From positions 1-23,755 of the IMG/VR virus record IMGVR_UViG_3300050821_000723: 23,755 nt of DNA; one strand, 5' to 3'. The position numbers and the translations under genes are program-made. Of the stretch, positions 1 through 7,055 are shown one piece after another. Within the stretch, counting starts at the first letter, position 1. Each line of letters starts with the position of its first letter. Source of the DNA: a virus. The notes beneath the pieces were generated by a model that was not told the DNA's origin, searched no databases, and saw only the letters and a list, made by a program, of their open reading frames with translations.

Positions 1-102
1 AGAACACACAGTGAGATGAGTATTACACATGAGGCATTTCACGATTGCTGTTCCATAGTGGAACTCAACCTCATGGGCACAGTGTGCACATGCTGCCTTC
101 AA
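1..102 (-). CDS. Partial small zinc-ribbon-like protein (N-terminal 34 codons, runs off the left edge)
   Basis: The frame is open from a probable TTG start at 100-102 to the window edge and encodes a CAHC motif, 14 residues, then a CLMC motif. This CxxC-x14-CxxC arrangement is typical of a treble-clef or zinc-ribbon knuckle. The TTG overlaps the TGA stop of the upstream gene (TTGA), and a GGAAG ribosome-binding sequence lies 8 bases before it on the minus strand. The frame has a TAA stop a short way upstream, so the start must be close to this point; an ATT codon a few codons earlier is a weaker alternative. The C-terminal part is outside the window. Function is unknown; small zinc-ribbon proteins of this kind are common in T4-like accessory regions. 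Confidence 0.55.
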   Translation of the reverse strand, partial: MKAACAHCAHEVEFHYGTAIVKCLMCNTHLTVCS

Positions 103-281
103 TGTCTCAACTTCCTGTCTGCTGACAATGCATTCTTAATTGCTTCGTGGATCTCTGCGAGGTGCTTGGCGTCTTGCTCACTCAATGGTGAGTAATTGTA
201 ATCCTTCGTTGCTTCATTGCATCTGTGGATATACTGAAACAAAGCCGTGTGTAATTCTCTTTTCTCTTCTACGGTGAACAT
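99..281 (-). CDS. Small charged helical protein, unknown function
   Basis: A 60-residue protein, almost entirely predicted helix and rich in Glu, Lys, His and Ala (for example the HLAEIHEAIKNAL segment). It starts with ATG at 279-281, overlapping the TGA stop of the preceding membrane-protein gene in a TGATG arrangement, which suggests translational coupling. It ends by overlapping the TTG start of the zinc-ribbon gene. No known domain was recognised. The tight packing on both sides supports it being a real gene. Confidence 0.65.
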   Translation of the reverse strand: MFTVEEKRELHTALFQYIHRCNEATKDYNYSPLSEQDAKHLAEIHEAIKNALSADRKLRH

Positions 282-442
282 CAGGCGTTCTCACTTGCCC
301 ATATGAGGGCGAGGACAACAGCGATGACTCCGAAGAAGATACGCGAGAGCGGATCGACACAAATCTCATAGACTATCCATGCTGCGACCGATCCTGTGAC
401 TGTGAGTATAATAGTTCTCGCTATCATCTGTTTAATAGTCAT
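281..442 (-). CDS. Small two-helix membrane protein, holin-like in form
   Basis: A 53-residue frame from ATG at 440-442 to TGA at 281-283. The start lies inside the 3' end of the SH3-like gene (11-base overlap), and the stop overlaps the next start (TGATG). The product has two hydrophobic segments, about residues 9-25 (ARTIILTVTGSVAAWIV) and 36-50 (FFGVIAVVLALIWAS), joined by a short polar loop containing Cys28 and Asp30. A positive N-terminus (MTIKQ) followed by two membrane helices resembles small class II holins in size and layout. No endolysin is visible nearby, so the holin role is only a possibility; it could equally be another small inner-membrane phage protein. Confidence 0.65.
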   Translation of the reverse strand: MTIKQMIARTIILTVTGSVAAWIVYEICVDPLSRIFFGVIAVVLALIWASENA

Positions 443-947
443 GGTGGTTCAGATCCTCACAGTTGCTTTCGATCACTTCTAGTTCTGTCTCTTTGAACAA
501 CAGATAGCCACCGTCTACGTTGAGATAGCCAAGGTCGTCAAGTCTTATCATCCAAGCGCCGGGAACATGCGGGTATTTGATCAATCCAGTCATGCCTAGC
601 CATTGAGTTACGCCGGGGACGAGATGATTGGCGATTACTCGAACTCTGTCGTTGATCTTGAAGGCATCAGTATTATACTTGGGTCCGACAAGAGTGCGTG
701 CGTAGATATCTCCCAGCTTCACTGTCGCGTCATAGGCTACTGGCTGTACTGAAGGTCTCTGTGGGTGCTCTGCGAACCTTGAATAAAATGCTAATTCTTG
801 TTCGTAGTTCTCTGAGGCACGGAAGCAACCCGTAACCCAAGCAGCGTACTCCCACGCGGCGCGGGTAACCTCTTTTGTTCCTACGTGATACGCCGTGCGT
901 GGAGTAGGACCAAAACAAGAGCGACGAGTGTAGAGAGTAGGGGTCAA
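432..947 (-). CDS. Hypothetical protein with C-terminal SH3-like domain
   Basis: A 171-residue product. The C-terminal half, about residues 97-160, begins INDRVRVIA, continues through GMTGLI and WMIRLDDLGYL, and ends FKETELEVI. Alternating short beta strands with this pattern are typical of small SH3-like or KOW-like beta barrels found in phage accessory proteins. The N-terminal half is rich in aromatic and charged residues (AAWEYAAWVTG) and is not recognised. The start is a TTG at 945-947 overlapping the TGA of the preceding gene (TTGA). There is no strong ribosome-binding sequence, so translation may depend on coupling, and a later start cannot be excluded. Confidence 0.65.
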   Translation of the reverse strand: MTPTLYTRRSCFGPTPRTAYHVGTKEVTRAAWEYAAWVTGCFRASENYEQELAFYSRFAEHPQRPSVQPVAYDATVKLGDIYARTLVGPKYNTDAFKINDRVRVIANHLVPGVTQWLGMTGLIKYPHVPGAWMIRLDDLGYLNVDGGYLLFKETELEVIESNCEDLNHHDY

Positions 948-1168
948 GGAGCGGTGCTCAACTTGTTGAGTGCAACATCTATTACACTTGCCTCAGCCGC
1001 CAACTGTGTATTGGTATGGGTCAATCTCATCATCTCGTCCCGATGAGCACTGATGTCTATGGCGTTGCTCCTCATCTCATTCTTAATCCTTTCCTTTGCT
1101 TGGTTCAGGATCGTGATGGGCGCGTCGGGATCGTGTGATACTATGTTCGTGTTGAAATCGTAATTCAT
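944..1168 (-). CDS. Small helical, possibly coiled-coil protein
   Basis: A 74-residue product that after residue 20 is almost entirely predicted helix with spaced hydrophobic residues (segments ILNQAKERIKNEM and NTQLAAEASVIDVALNKL), compatible with a short coiled coil. It starts with ATG at 1166-1168, with an AAGAGAG ribosome-binding sequence upstream, and its TGA overlaps the TTG of the next gene. Function is unknown. It sits in the chain of small genes downstream of gp17. Confidence 0.65.
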   Translation of the reverse strand: MNYDFNTNIVSHDPDAPITILNQAKERIKNEMRSNAIDISAHRDEMMRLTHTNTQLAAEASVIDVALNKLSTAP

Positions 1169-1181
1169 TTGTAATTCTCTC

Positions 1182-1356
1182 TTATGGTCCTGTTGTGCAC
1201 AGGGCTTGGTCTAATTGGTCTCTCAGGTCTGATGCCTGCTCAGCGTTCAACACAACTGAGTAAGCATCGTAATCCTTCGAACTGTACAACGAATACACGC
1301 TCCACTGTTACTACGTTGTTCTTCTCTGTGAAACCTGTCTTGGTCTTAGTGGGCAC
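1182..1356 (-). pseudogene. Candidate small gene with an apparent +1 frame interruption
   Basis: Two frames here look like halves of one gene. Frame A starts at GTG 1354-1356, overlaps the preceding gene by 11 bases, and reads VPTKTKTGFTEKNNVVTVE before less convincing sequence and a stop at 1240. Frame B, shifted by +1 and blocked upstream by TAG TAA, reads KDYDAYSVVLNAEQASDL and RDQLDQAL before its stop at 1182. Joined near the GTG GAG codons, around 1300, they give a product of about 58 residues that fills the gap between neighbours exactly. Alternatives are a sequencing error, a programmed +1 shift, or a separate 35-residue gene starting at TTG 1287-1289, which has GGAG 10 bases upstream. 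Confidence 0.45.
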
Positions 1357-1513
1357 TGTCGTTCACCTTCTGTTCTAATAGATTGACGCGATCCTGCATT
1401 CCTCTGACGATACTGGTGAGCACACGGATGGCTTCAACTAACGTGCGTGTTGATTCTGCTGATTGGCCGATAAGGCGAACTACTCTGTTGTTGAATTCTG
1501 TCTGATCAATCAT
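1346..1513 (-). CDS. Small helical protein, possibly coiled coil (55 aa)
   Basis: A short frame from ATG at 1511-1513 to TAA at 1346-1348. The start overlaps the TGA stop of the previous gene (ATGA). The product begins MIDQTEFNNRVVRLIG and continues as one long amphipathic helix with heptad-like hydrophobic spacing through TLVEAIRVLTSIVRGMQ and RVNLLEQKV. Its position, start-stop overlap and amphipathic character support a real gene. It resembles small phage coiled-coil proteins in form only; function is unknown. Confidence 0.7.
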   Translation of the reverse strand: MIDQTEFNNRVVRLIGQSAESTRTLVEAIRVLTSIVRGMQDRVNLLEQKVNDSAH

Positions 1514-1893
1514 ATAAATTCCGAGTGTGGTGGGGGAATGCGTGTGAGATCGGTGGCGTGCTTCTCAATCAGATCTGCAATGCCAGCGAATCCAATACCG
1601 GTATTGTCATTCCACTGTGATAGAACATCCTGAACGTTACCATCGATACCATACTTCTCTGAGATGTCTGATGGTAGTAGTTGTGTATTGTGACCATCGT
1701 AAGTGAAACGGGATATGGTTGGGCACGTGTGTTCGTATTTGTTTTCTTCCGCCTCATCCGACCACAACGTTGGGTTCACGATGTCACACAATACCCCAAG
1801 GCAACAGAACGTATTCTCTGCCCTGCGAAGAAAGTGTTTGCCCTGCTTGTACTTGTCACTGCGTAGGGTATTGATCCAGTCTTGTAGTGTCAC
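1510..1893 (-). CDS. Conserved small phage protein of unknown function
   Basis: A 127-residue product with the pattern WINTLRSDKYKQGKHFL, then FCCLGVLCDIV, a central aromatic and Pro-containing stretch, LPSDISEKYGIDG, and finally a short Asn-Asp segment followed by GFAGIADLIE. I recognise this arrangement (L-S-x-K-Y-x-Q-G, CCLGVLCD, then W/N-D...F..IA..I) as a widely distributed phage and prophage family with no assigned role. The adjacent cysteines at about 30 and 31 and Cys36 are part of the family signature and could bind metal. The start is GTG at 1891-1893, overlapping the TGA stop of the preceding gene (GTGA). Confidence 0.75.
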   Translation of the reverse strand: MTLQDWINTLRSDKYKQGKHFLRRAENTFCCLGVLCDIVNPTLWSDEAEENKYEHTCPTISRFTYDGHNTQLLPSDISEKYGIDGNVQDVLSQWNDNTGIGFAGIADLIEKHATDLTRIPPPHSEFI

Positions 1894-2072
1894 TTGGTGT
1901 AATCCTCATCATCATATTCAAATTGATCTTGGAAGCGACGCACATCAAGTGGATCTTGATCCGTGCACTCTTCGATTAGTTCTTTGTTCTCCCCACCACA
2001 CAACAGGCAATAGGGCTTCTCATCATCATTGAAACGCACACTGTGTGTTGGTGCGATCTTGATCCTAAGCAT
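1890..2072 (-). CDS. Small acidic CxxC protein
   Basis: A 60-residue product with a CLLC motif at residues 22-25 followed by Gly-Gly and a further Cys at 36, then a very acidic C-terminus (FEYDDEDYTK). The CxxCGG element resembles a single zinc knuckle, but the second half of a zinc site is incomplete (one Cys), so metal binding is uncertain. The ATG at 2070-2072 lies three bases after the previous stop, and an AAGGA ribosome-binding sequence overlaps the end of the previous gene. Function is unknown. Confidence 0.6.
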   Translation of the reverse strand: MLRIKIAPTHSVRFNDDEKPYCLLCGGENKELIEECTDQDPLDVRRFQDQFEYDDEDYTK

Positions 2073-2075
2073 TTG

Positions 2076-2369
2076 TTATTCCTTTTGGTCAGAGTCGAAT
2101 GCCAATAGCAGTTCATCATCAATCGCACTCAATATCATTTCATTCTCACGCTTCATGCGTGTCGTATCGATGTGGAGATAGATTAGAAAAGAGGGGAGGG
2201 AGATACCGAAGGCCACAAGCCATGCGATTGATGGAACATGGCCGAAGGCATGTGACACCAACATATAGATAAACGTTGCGACTGTTGCGATGCCAAGCGA
2301 AGACACGACAAGTAAACTGCGTGCGGCTTTGCGATCTGAGATGGCGAATAGTTCTTGGACGCGAGACAT
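2076..2369 (-). CDS. Two-helix membrane protein, possible holin
   Basis: A 97-residue product with a polar N-terminus (MSRVQELFAISDRKAAR), a first hydrophobic segment at about 18-39 (LLVVSSLGIATVATFIYMLV), a short loop containing His and Pro, and a second at about 48-66 (AWLVAFGISLPSFLIYLHI). A charged C-terminal tail ends in a cluster of acidic residues. Two transmembrane segments, under 100 residues and a charged tail fit class II holins, but also many other small phage membrane proteins. Translation starts at ATG 2367-2369 with GAGG 8 bases upstream. It follows the secreted JAMM-like gene after a 51-base gap, the longest in this part of the window. Confidence 0.65.
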   Translation of the reverse strand: MSRVQELFAISDRKAARSLLVVSSLGIATVATFIYMLVSHAFGHVPSIAWLVAFGISLPSFLIYLHIDTTRMKRENEMILSAIDDELLLAFDSDQKE

Positions 2370-2420
2370 TATATAAACCTCGAATGAGGAGGGGCGAGGA
2401 GAGCGAACTATATTACAGAA

Positions 2421-3512
2421 TCAATCCTTAATTGTCAAATCTAACCAACCGATTAAACGACCACGTGTCATCACAAGTTTGGCACCATCAATCATTGGTT
2501 GGTAGTCATCGGCCTTGTCTACTCTATAATCGTAGACATACACATTACCCTTGCACATGTTCATCATGTACATATTGACACGATAGAATTGTCCTTCAGC
2601 CGTATCAGGCACACTGAAGTATCCATGAATGTAGTGAGGTGCACATGCGTGTGTGTGATAGGTACCAACGATATCCCATTCCTTATAGGCTGCGAATGGG
2701 AGCACAACCATGCCGGGACTATCACTGTTGAATGGAATCGTAATGTAATACTTATCATCTCGATGATCGTGTATTACTAATCCACCTGCCTCAAATGAGC
2801 GATTGAGTTTTGCTGATTGTTTTAGACCATCAATAGCAGCATCTTGCATCGTCTCATATGGGTGATCGGACAATGCTGGATGGGTATTATCTATCTCGAC
2901 TTCAAGTGTGATGTTTGGATGTATGGGTCTTCTCAGCTGATTGAATTTACCCCATATTGATTGTGGTGTAGGTGTAACAGGGAAGTGTCCAACAATACGA
3001 CCACCTGTAATATGAGCCACAGTAGCCTCACCACTAGCATCATCAATACCCTCAACGGAAACATCATTCGATACGTCTTTAGCTGGATTGAATTCGTGTA
3101 CATTCCCATTACACAAATCAGCCATGAAGCCTATGTCGTGAATGTGTTTGTTCCCTGCTACATCTGACGGTGAGAAATATTGAGGATAGTAGTGTGCATC
3201 ACACACATGTGTATGATAGTCGGCTACGAACTTGTAGCCTTCAATTCGAACCCACAATGGGACTTGAAGTCCACCAAGTTTGTTGTTTGTAATAGGTACG
3301 GTAATGGCGTATGAGTGGTCTTTGATACTCTGATAGATAAGACCACCATACTCCACTCTGGTTCCTAACATGTATGATTGTGAGAGAGCGTGTGTGGCTG
3401 CTTCCTCCAACGATTGATAGTGTTGCTTTTCTAAGAGTGGAACAATCTCTGAAATGGATGCACCGATACCAGTCGTGATGAGGAGTGCTGAGATGAGTAT
3501 TAGTAATCGCAT
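2421..3512 (-). CDS. Secreted tandem DUF4329/JAMM-like metallopeptidase-domain protein
   Basis: A 363-residue protein with an N-terminal signal peptide (MRLLILISALLITTGIGA; likely cleaved near residue 18-19), so export to the periplasm is expected. Two homologous domains follow, about 35-180 and 215-360. Domain 1 has Glu54 in EYGG, HTH at 100-102 and SPSD at 114-117. Domain 2 has Glu241 in EAGG, HTH at 286-288 and SVPD at 300-303. This E...HxH-x11-SxxD pattern is the JAMM zinc-peptidase signature, and the surrounding pattern (GG-I/V, YHTH, FSP.D, NGNV..F/YDP) matches DUF4329, known mainly from Rhs and polymorphic-toxin proteins. Each domain has a Cys pair exactly 30 residues apart (104/134, 290/320), possible disulfides. 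Family assignment is fairly sure; the substrate (isopeptide, peptidoglycan or other) is unknown. The start overlaps the upstream gene by 13 bases. Confidence 0.85.
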   Translation of the reverse strand: MRLLILISALLITTGIGASISEIVPLLEKQHYQSLEEAATHALSQSYMLGTRVEYGGLIYQSIKDHSYAITVPITNNKLGGLQVPLWVRIEGYKFVADYHTHVCDAHYYPQYFSPSDVAGNKHIHDIGFMADLCNGNVHEFNPAKDVSNDVSVEGIDDASGEATVAHITGGRIVGHFPVTPTPQSIWGKFNQLRRPIHPNITLEVEIDNTHPALSDHPYETMQDAAIDGLKQSAKLNRSFEAGGLVIHDHRDDKYYITIPFNSDSPGMVVLPFAAYKEWDIVGTYHTHACAPHYIHGYFSVPDTAEGQFYRVNMYMMNMCKGNVYVYDYRVDKADDYQPMIDGAKLVMTRGRLIGWLDLTIKD

Positions 3513-3712
3513 TGTTCTTGTTCCGTTACGCTGTACTGGATCATCTCTGCGCCGCGATCACGCAAGTAACACGTGAGCGTCCATTGTGCTTCTTCTCTGG
3601 TGTCATACATCTTTGAATGAACTAGACAACCGCACCAATGGGCATACTGATCCATGTATTCAGGTAATGATGTGCCTATGACTCTCTGCACTACGTAGAA
3701 TGTGTATCTCAT
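3500..3712 (-). CDS. Small hypothetical protein
   Basis: A 70-residue product starting at ATG 3710-3712 directly after the gp17 stop codon (TAA then ATG). It begins MRYTFYVVQRVIG and contains three cysteines in the middle part (Cys27, Cys29 and Cys48) with aromatic residues (HWCGCLVHSKMYDTREEAQW). The predicted order beta-beta-alpha-beta resembles small phage proteins with a single compact fold, but I recognise no family. It overlaps the signal-peptide region of the next gene by 13 bases, which suggests coupled translation. Confidence 0.65.
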   Translation of the reverse strand: MRYTFYVVQRVIGTSLPEYMDQYAHWCGCLVHSKMYDTREEAQWTLTCYLRDRGAEMIQYSVTEQEQCDY

Positions 3713-5515
3713 TTAACCTACTCCACCCCATCCATGCCATCCATTGTTGTCATCCACTCTCTGTGGTGTAACGTCGTCCCATATACAACCATCCATTATC
3801 ATCTTGCCCTGCTGTGTCGCCTGTAATGGTGCTGAGATGATTGGTAGTGGTGGCATCTGGGTCTCTAGTTCTTGCGAGCGTTGATCGAACAAACGTCTGC
3901 GCATATCTGAATTGGTTAGATCTTTCCAATACTGCTGTGTAGTGAGCCACGCAAAGATCCACATGCATGTGCACAAGTCGTCATAGCGTCCCTCTTCTGC
4001 GCTATACGTCTTGTTCTTCTTCGCAATGAATGATGAGAGTTCTTCGATACAATCGAAGTCATCAATGATCATCTGTTGACTCTCGACCAAAGTCTTCAGC
4101 GCCATACATCCTTGACGCTTGACCTTTGGTGATGTGCGAAGACCAGCAGTGTCACCGGTATTCTTCAACACAATCTGACGCTTCTGCTGCTCAGTGAATA
4201 GAATGTTCTCGTATTCTAGATCATTCTGAAGCAACGCGAAGACGTGTGTACCTACATCGTTGTTCTCACCGAACACCCATGCATCATTGTAATAGTTGGC
4301 CGCAGCCTTAATGACGTTGGGATACAGTTCGTATGGTGTGTCGTTGTGTTTGAACGTAGCCACCATACGGTAAGGGGCTTGTGTAATATCATAGATTATA
4401 AAAGCCGAATAGTCCAGTTCCTTACCGTAACTCGTATCAGCGATTAGAAGATATGGTGTGTTGGCCTTTGGTTCTTCGTAGATCTTGATCTTGTCATCAT
4501 AGATCTTCTTGATGGCTTCACGATAGGAAAGCGTACGCAGTATACGACCAGAGATTAGTGTGCCTTGTGAACCAAGGAACTCACACATATGTTCCTGCTC
4601 GAACTTATCACCAAGCACTGAACGTTCACGCTGTTCCCACAACTGATCACGCCATGGCACGGCACGCCAATCATACTCACGCAACACGAATCCATTCCAC
4701 TTAGCTGGGTCGGTGAATTGCTTACGCGCCTCATTGACCAACTTGTAGAATTTGTTCATGCCATTAGGTGTGCTAGTGACAATGACCTGTGTAGTCTGAC
4801 CTGATGAGATGGTTGGGAATACAGATGCGAAGAACTCATCTGCGATATGCGGTGGGACGTGGGCGAATTCATCAAGGTACAAACAATTGATGGCCCAGCC
4901 TCTGATTGCGCTTGATGATGTTGATGATGCTTTGACTGATGAACCATTCTCTAATGTAATACCAGTCTTGTTCCATTCAACCACACCCTGCTGCATCCAT
5001 AGTGGTAGGTTTGAATATGCAATACGCAGGCGTGAGAGAATTTCAATTGCAGTATCTTCTTTGTTAGCCAAGATACCGACACGCTTGTCAGAATGGAATA
5101 GGATGTACCAGAGGATATAACCAACAGCGACCGTGGTGGTCTTACCGATCTGTCTTGATGCGTTGAGAATGACGAATCTATTCTGCTGACAAGTGCTAAT
5201 CATCTCACTCTGTTTTGGATAGAGTTCGATGGGTATGAGACCGTAGTCAACGTTGACAATCTTGACCCACTTGGATACGAAATAGACCGCATCTTCTGAG
5301 CACTTCATGTACTCTTCAAGTTGCTTCTTGTTGAAATCGATGTTCTGACCCGGTGCCTTAAGCAATGGGTTGGAGAGATAACGCTTGATGGCAGCTTCCA
5401 TTGCCCTCTTGTGAGCAAGCTGCTCAGGCGTTAGTTTAGCCTTCTTATGTTGTGTCCCAATGTCAGAAGCATTAGGAGGAGTGTTAGGTGGCTGTACCAT
5501 TTGCTGATGGCTCAT
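3713..5515 (-). CDS. gp17: Terminase large subunit (T4 gp17-like packaging ATPase-nuclease)
   Basis: A 600-residue protein, close to T4 gp17 (610). It is the motor that pumps DNA into the prohead and cuts the concatemer. The N-terminal ATPase has Walker A SRQIGKTT at 120-127, Walker B CLYLDEFA at 211-218 (Asp215, catalytic Glu216) and coupling motif TSTPNG at 247-252. The C-terminal RNase H-like nuclease carries LLIADTSYGKELDYS (Asp360), GENND (Glu417) and GRYDDLCTCMWIFAWL (Asp512/513), the three acidic metal-binding positions of the family. The extreme N-terminus is Pro/Gln rich and the C-terminus Gly/Trp rich. The start overlaps gp16 by 32 bases; Met6 is a possible alternative start. Confidence 0.97.
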   Translation of the reverse strand: MSHQQMVQPPNTPPNASDIGTQHKKAKLTPEQLAHKRAMEAAIKRYLSNPLLKAPGQNIDFNKKQLEEYMKCSEDAVYFVSKWVKIVNVDYGLIPIELYPKQSEMISTCQQNRFVILNASRQIGKTTTVAVGYILWYILFHSDKRVGILANKEDTAIEILSRLRIAYSNLPLWMQQGVVEWNKTGITLENGSSVKASSTSSSAIRGWAINCLYLDEFAHVPPHIADEFFASVFPTISSGQTTQVIVTSTPNGMNKFYKLVNEARKQFTDPAKWNGFVLREYDWRAVPWRDQLWEQRERSVLGDKFEQEHMCEFLGSQGTLISGRILRTLSYREAIKKIYDDKIKIYEEPKANTPYLLIADTSYGKELDYSAFIIYDITQAPYRMVATFKHNDTPYELYPNVIKAAANYYNDAWVFGENNDVGTHVFALLQNDLEYENILFTEQQKRQIVLKNTGDTAGLRTSPKVKRQGCMALKTLVESQQMIIDDFDCIEELSSFIAKKNKTYSAEEGRYDDLCTCMWIFAWLTTQQYWKDLTNSDMRRRLFDQRSQELETQMPPLPIISAPLQATQQGKMIMDGCIWDDVTPQRVDDNNGWHGWGGVG

Positions 5516-6029
5516 CTTGGGTGAAGAACTCAGCGTCTGCTATCTCTGCTTCTTGGACGCGATCCTTACCCTTGATCAAATCAAGTAGTTGTGCATTAGT
5601 GCCGACGAAGACTGCATTGGCGATCTGCATTGGACCTGATGGTTTCAATGGAGTAGTACCTGTTATCTTCTGTCTGTCACTCTGGAGTTTCAACAGTTGT
5701 GCTGCTGCTTCTCTCTGTGTATTCAGTAACTGATTAAGAACCTCATATGCGCGGGGGGATTGAGACTGCTGTGCTACTGACATCAGTTCATCTATTGATA
5801 CACCTACTTTCTGAATGACATCGTATAGATTGTCACGCGCAAACTCAGCATCGTTAGCGACCTGATCTGGTTGATCTGTGCGGACGGCTGGGGTTAGGTG
5901 CTCTACTCTAGGAACGACTGGAGGTATAGGAGCAGATACAACCAACATTGGAGCGTTTGCGATTGGGGCATTTGAGATGCCAAGAATTGCAGCCACCTGA
6001 TCATTGATTTCATTATTCGCAGTACTCAT
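5484..6029 (-). CDS. gp16: Terminase small subunit (T4 gp16-like)
   Basis: A 181-residue protein immediately upstream of gp17. The central helical segment, about residues 68-120, reads DNLYDVIQKVGVSIDELM, then SPRAYEVLNQLLNTQ and AAAQLLKLQSDRQKI. The pattern of a long helix, the E/DHPRAYEVL-type motif and a coiled coil is the T4-family gp16 oligomerisation core. gp16 forms a ring that recognises DNA and regulates the gp17 ATPase. The N-terminal 60 residues are Ala/Pro/Val rich and probably disordered. Position and overlap with gp17 match T4 gene order. Confidence 0.9.
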   Translation of the reverse strand: MSTANNEINDQVAAILGISNAPIANAPMLVVSAPIPPVVPRVEHLTPAVRTDQPDQVANDAEFARDNLYDVIQKVGVSIDELMSVAQQSQSPRAYEVLNQLLNTQREAAAQLLKLQSDRQKITGTTPLKPSGPMQIANAVFVGTNAQLLDLIKGKDRVQEAEIADAEFFTQDEPSANGTAT

Positions 6030-6041
6030 GTAAGTTTAGCC

Positions 6042-7055
6042 TTATGTATTTGGTGTTTCCACAATTACAGTTGAGAAGCCGAAGTCATCACCAAGGTTTG
6101 CAGATGCAGGAACAATAGACGCCTCAATGATTGCCAGAGCCTTTGTGGTAGGCATGGTGGCGACATTCCACGATGCTGATGTCACTGCACCCTTGACGTT
6201 TGCGTTGACTGTGAACGTTCCTGATTGTTGGTATAGGGACAATAGATTCTTGGTTGCATCGAAGCCCTGTACATATCCAACAGCGGTAGCCTGTTGTAAT
6301 GATGGACCCTGATAGGCCACCTCACCAAGTTTGAATGAGTGGAAGCCGGGTCCAGTGAGTGTAAGTTGTAGGCTCTGTCCACTGGCCTGTGTGCCTGTGT
6401 AATACCAGAGGTTAGTATTAGCCTTAGTGATCAGACCACCCGACTGTGTTGGACCAAAGACATACGTCTGCATCGTGAATGTGAGTGACCACACCTCGCG
6501 GCGCATGGTCCAATCAGATGCACCCTCATTCTCAAGAGAGCGATTGATACCAGTCAATACGACCGGGATGTTCTTAGTGATGCCCAATTGATCGACAAAC
6601 ACCATCTTCAGTGTGTATTCTGGTGTGAAATATGGAATGATCTGTTCTACGATCTGACAGCCATCTTCAGTGTTTCGTACGTAGATCTGTAATTCAAAGT
6701 CCATGTTATATGGAACTGGTACGAACTGAGCATTGAGACCACTAGCAATACCAGAGGCAGCGAACTGCTGGAGTTGTGATTGCTGTTTGCGTGATGCATC
6801 GTAATAGAAGTTCGTCATGCGGAACATCATACGTGGCAATGGTAGATCTGTTGGAAGAGGGAATACCTTGGCTGCCTTCAAACGAATGAAGTAGTCTTCC
6901 TTATCACCATAGATCAATGGCACACGCACACGCTTGAGTTCAGTGCGTGCGTCATCGTTGGTATAGGTAACCAATTGAAGATCCTTGAACATCGTGCCAA
7001 ATGACACAATGTTACGACGGATAGTGCGATAGTAGAATTGCTGGCCTGATAGCAT
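6042..7055 (-). CDS. gp15: Proximal tail sheath stabilisation / tail completion protein (T4 gp15-like)
   Basis: A 337-residue protein whose N-terminal half has the gp15 pattern: FYYRTIRRNIVSFGTMF at 7-23, KRVRVPLIYGDKEDYFIRL, LPLPRMMFRMTNFYYDASRK, then a middle section with VPYNMDFELQIYVRNTEDG and VEQIIPYFTPEYTLKM. In T4, gp15 forms the hexameric terminator that caps the tail tube and sheath and joins the neck. T4 gp15 is 272 residues; the extra length lies in the C-terminal part, about residues 215-330, where LGEVAYQGPSLQQATAVGYV introduces a small beta-rich insertion also seen in gp14 here. The start overlaps the gp14 stop (TAATG). Confidence 0.88.
   Translation of the reverse strand: MLSGQQFYYRTIRRNIVSFGTMFKDLQLVTYTNDDARTELKRVRVPLIYGDKEDYFIRLKAAKVFPLPTDLPLPRMMFRMTNFYYDASRKQQSQLQQFAASGIASGLNAQFVPVPYNMDFELQIYVRNTEDGCQIVEQIIPYFTPEYTLKMVFVDQLGITKNIPVVLTGINRSLENEGASDWTMRREVWSLTFTMQTYVFGPTQSGGLITKANTNLWYYTGTQASGQSLQLTLTGPGFHSFKLGEVAYQGPSLQQATAVGYVQGFDATKNLLSLYQQSGTFTVNANVKGAVTSASWNVATMPTTKALAIIEASIVPASANLGDDFGFSTVIVETPNT

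Noticed and set aside
1184-1378. Plus-strand open frame of 64 residues
   Set aside because: It lies opposite the small minus-strand genes 1182-1356 and 1346-1513, has no ribosome-binding sequence and would be the only plus-strand gene in the window.
2370-2420. Late promoter upstream of the 2076-2369 gene in the 51-base gap
   Set aside because: The gap has TATATAATG near the start but no NATAAATA core; the GAGG ribosome-binding site explains most of the conserved-looking sequence.
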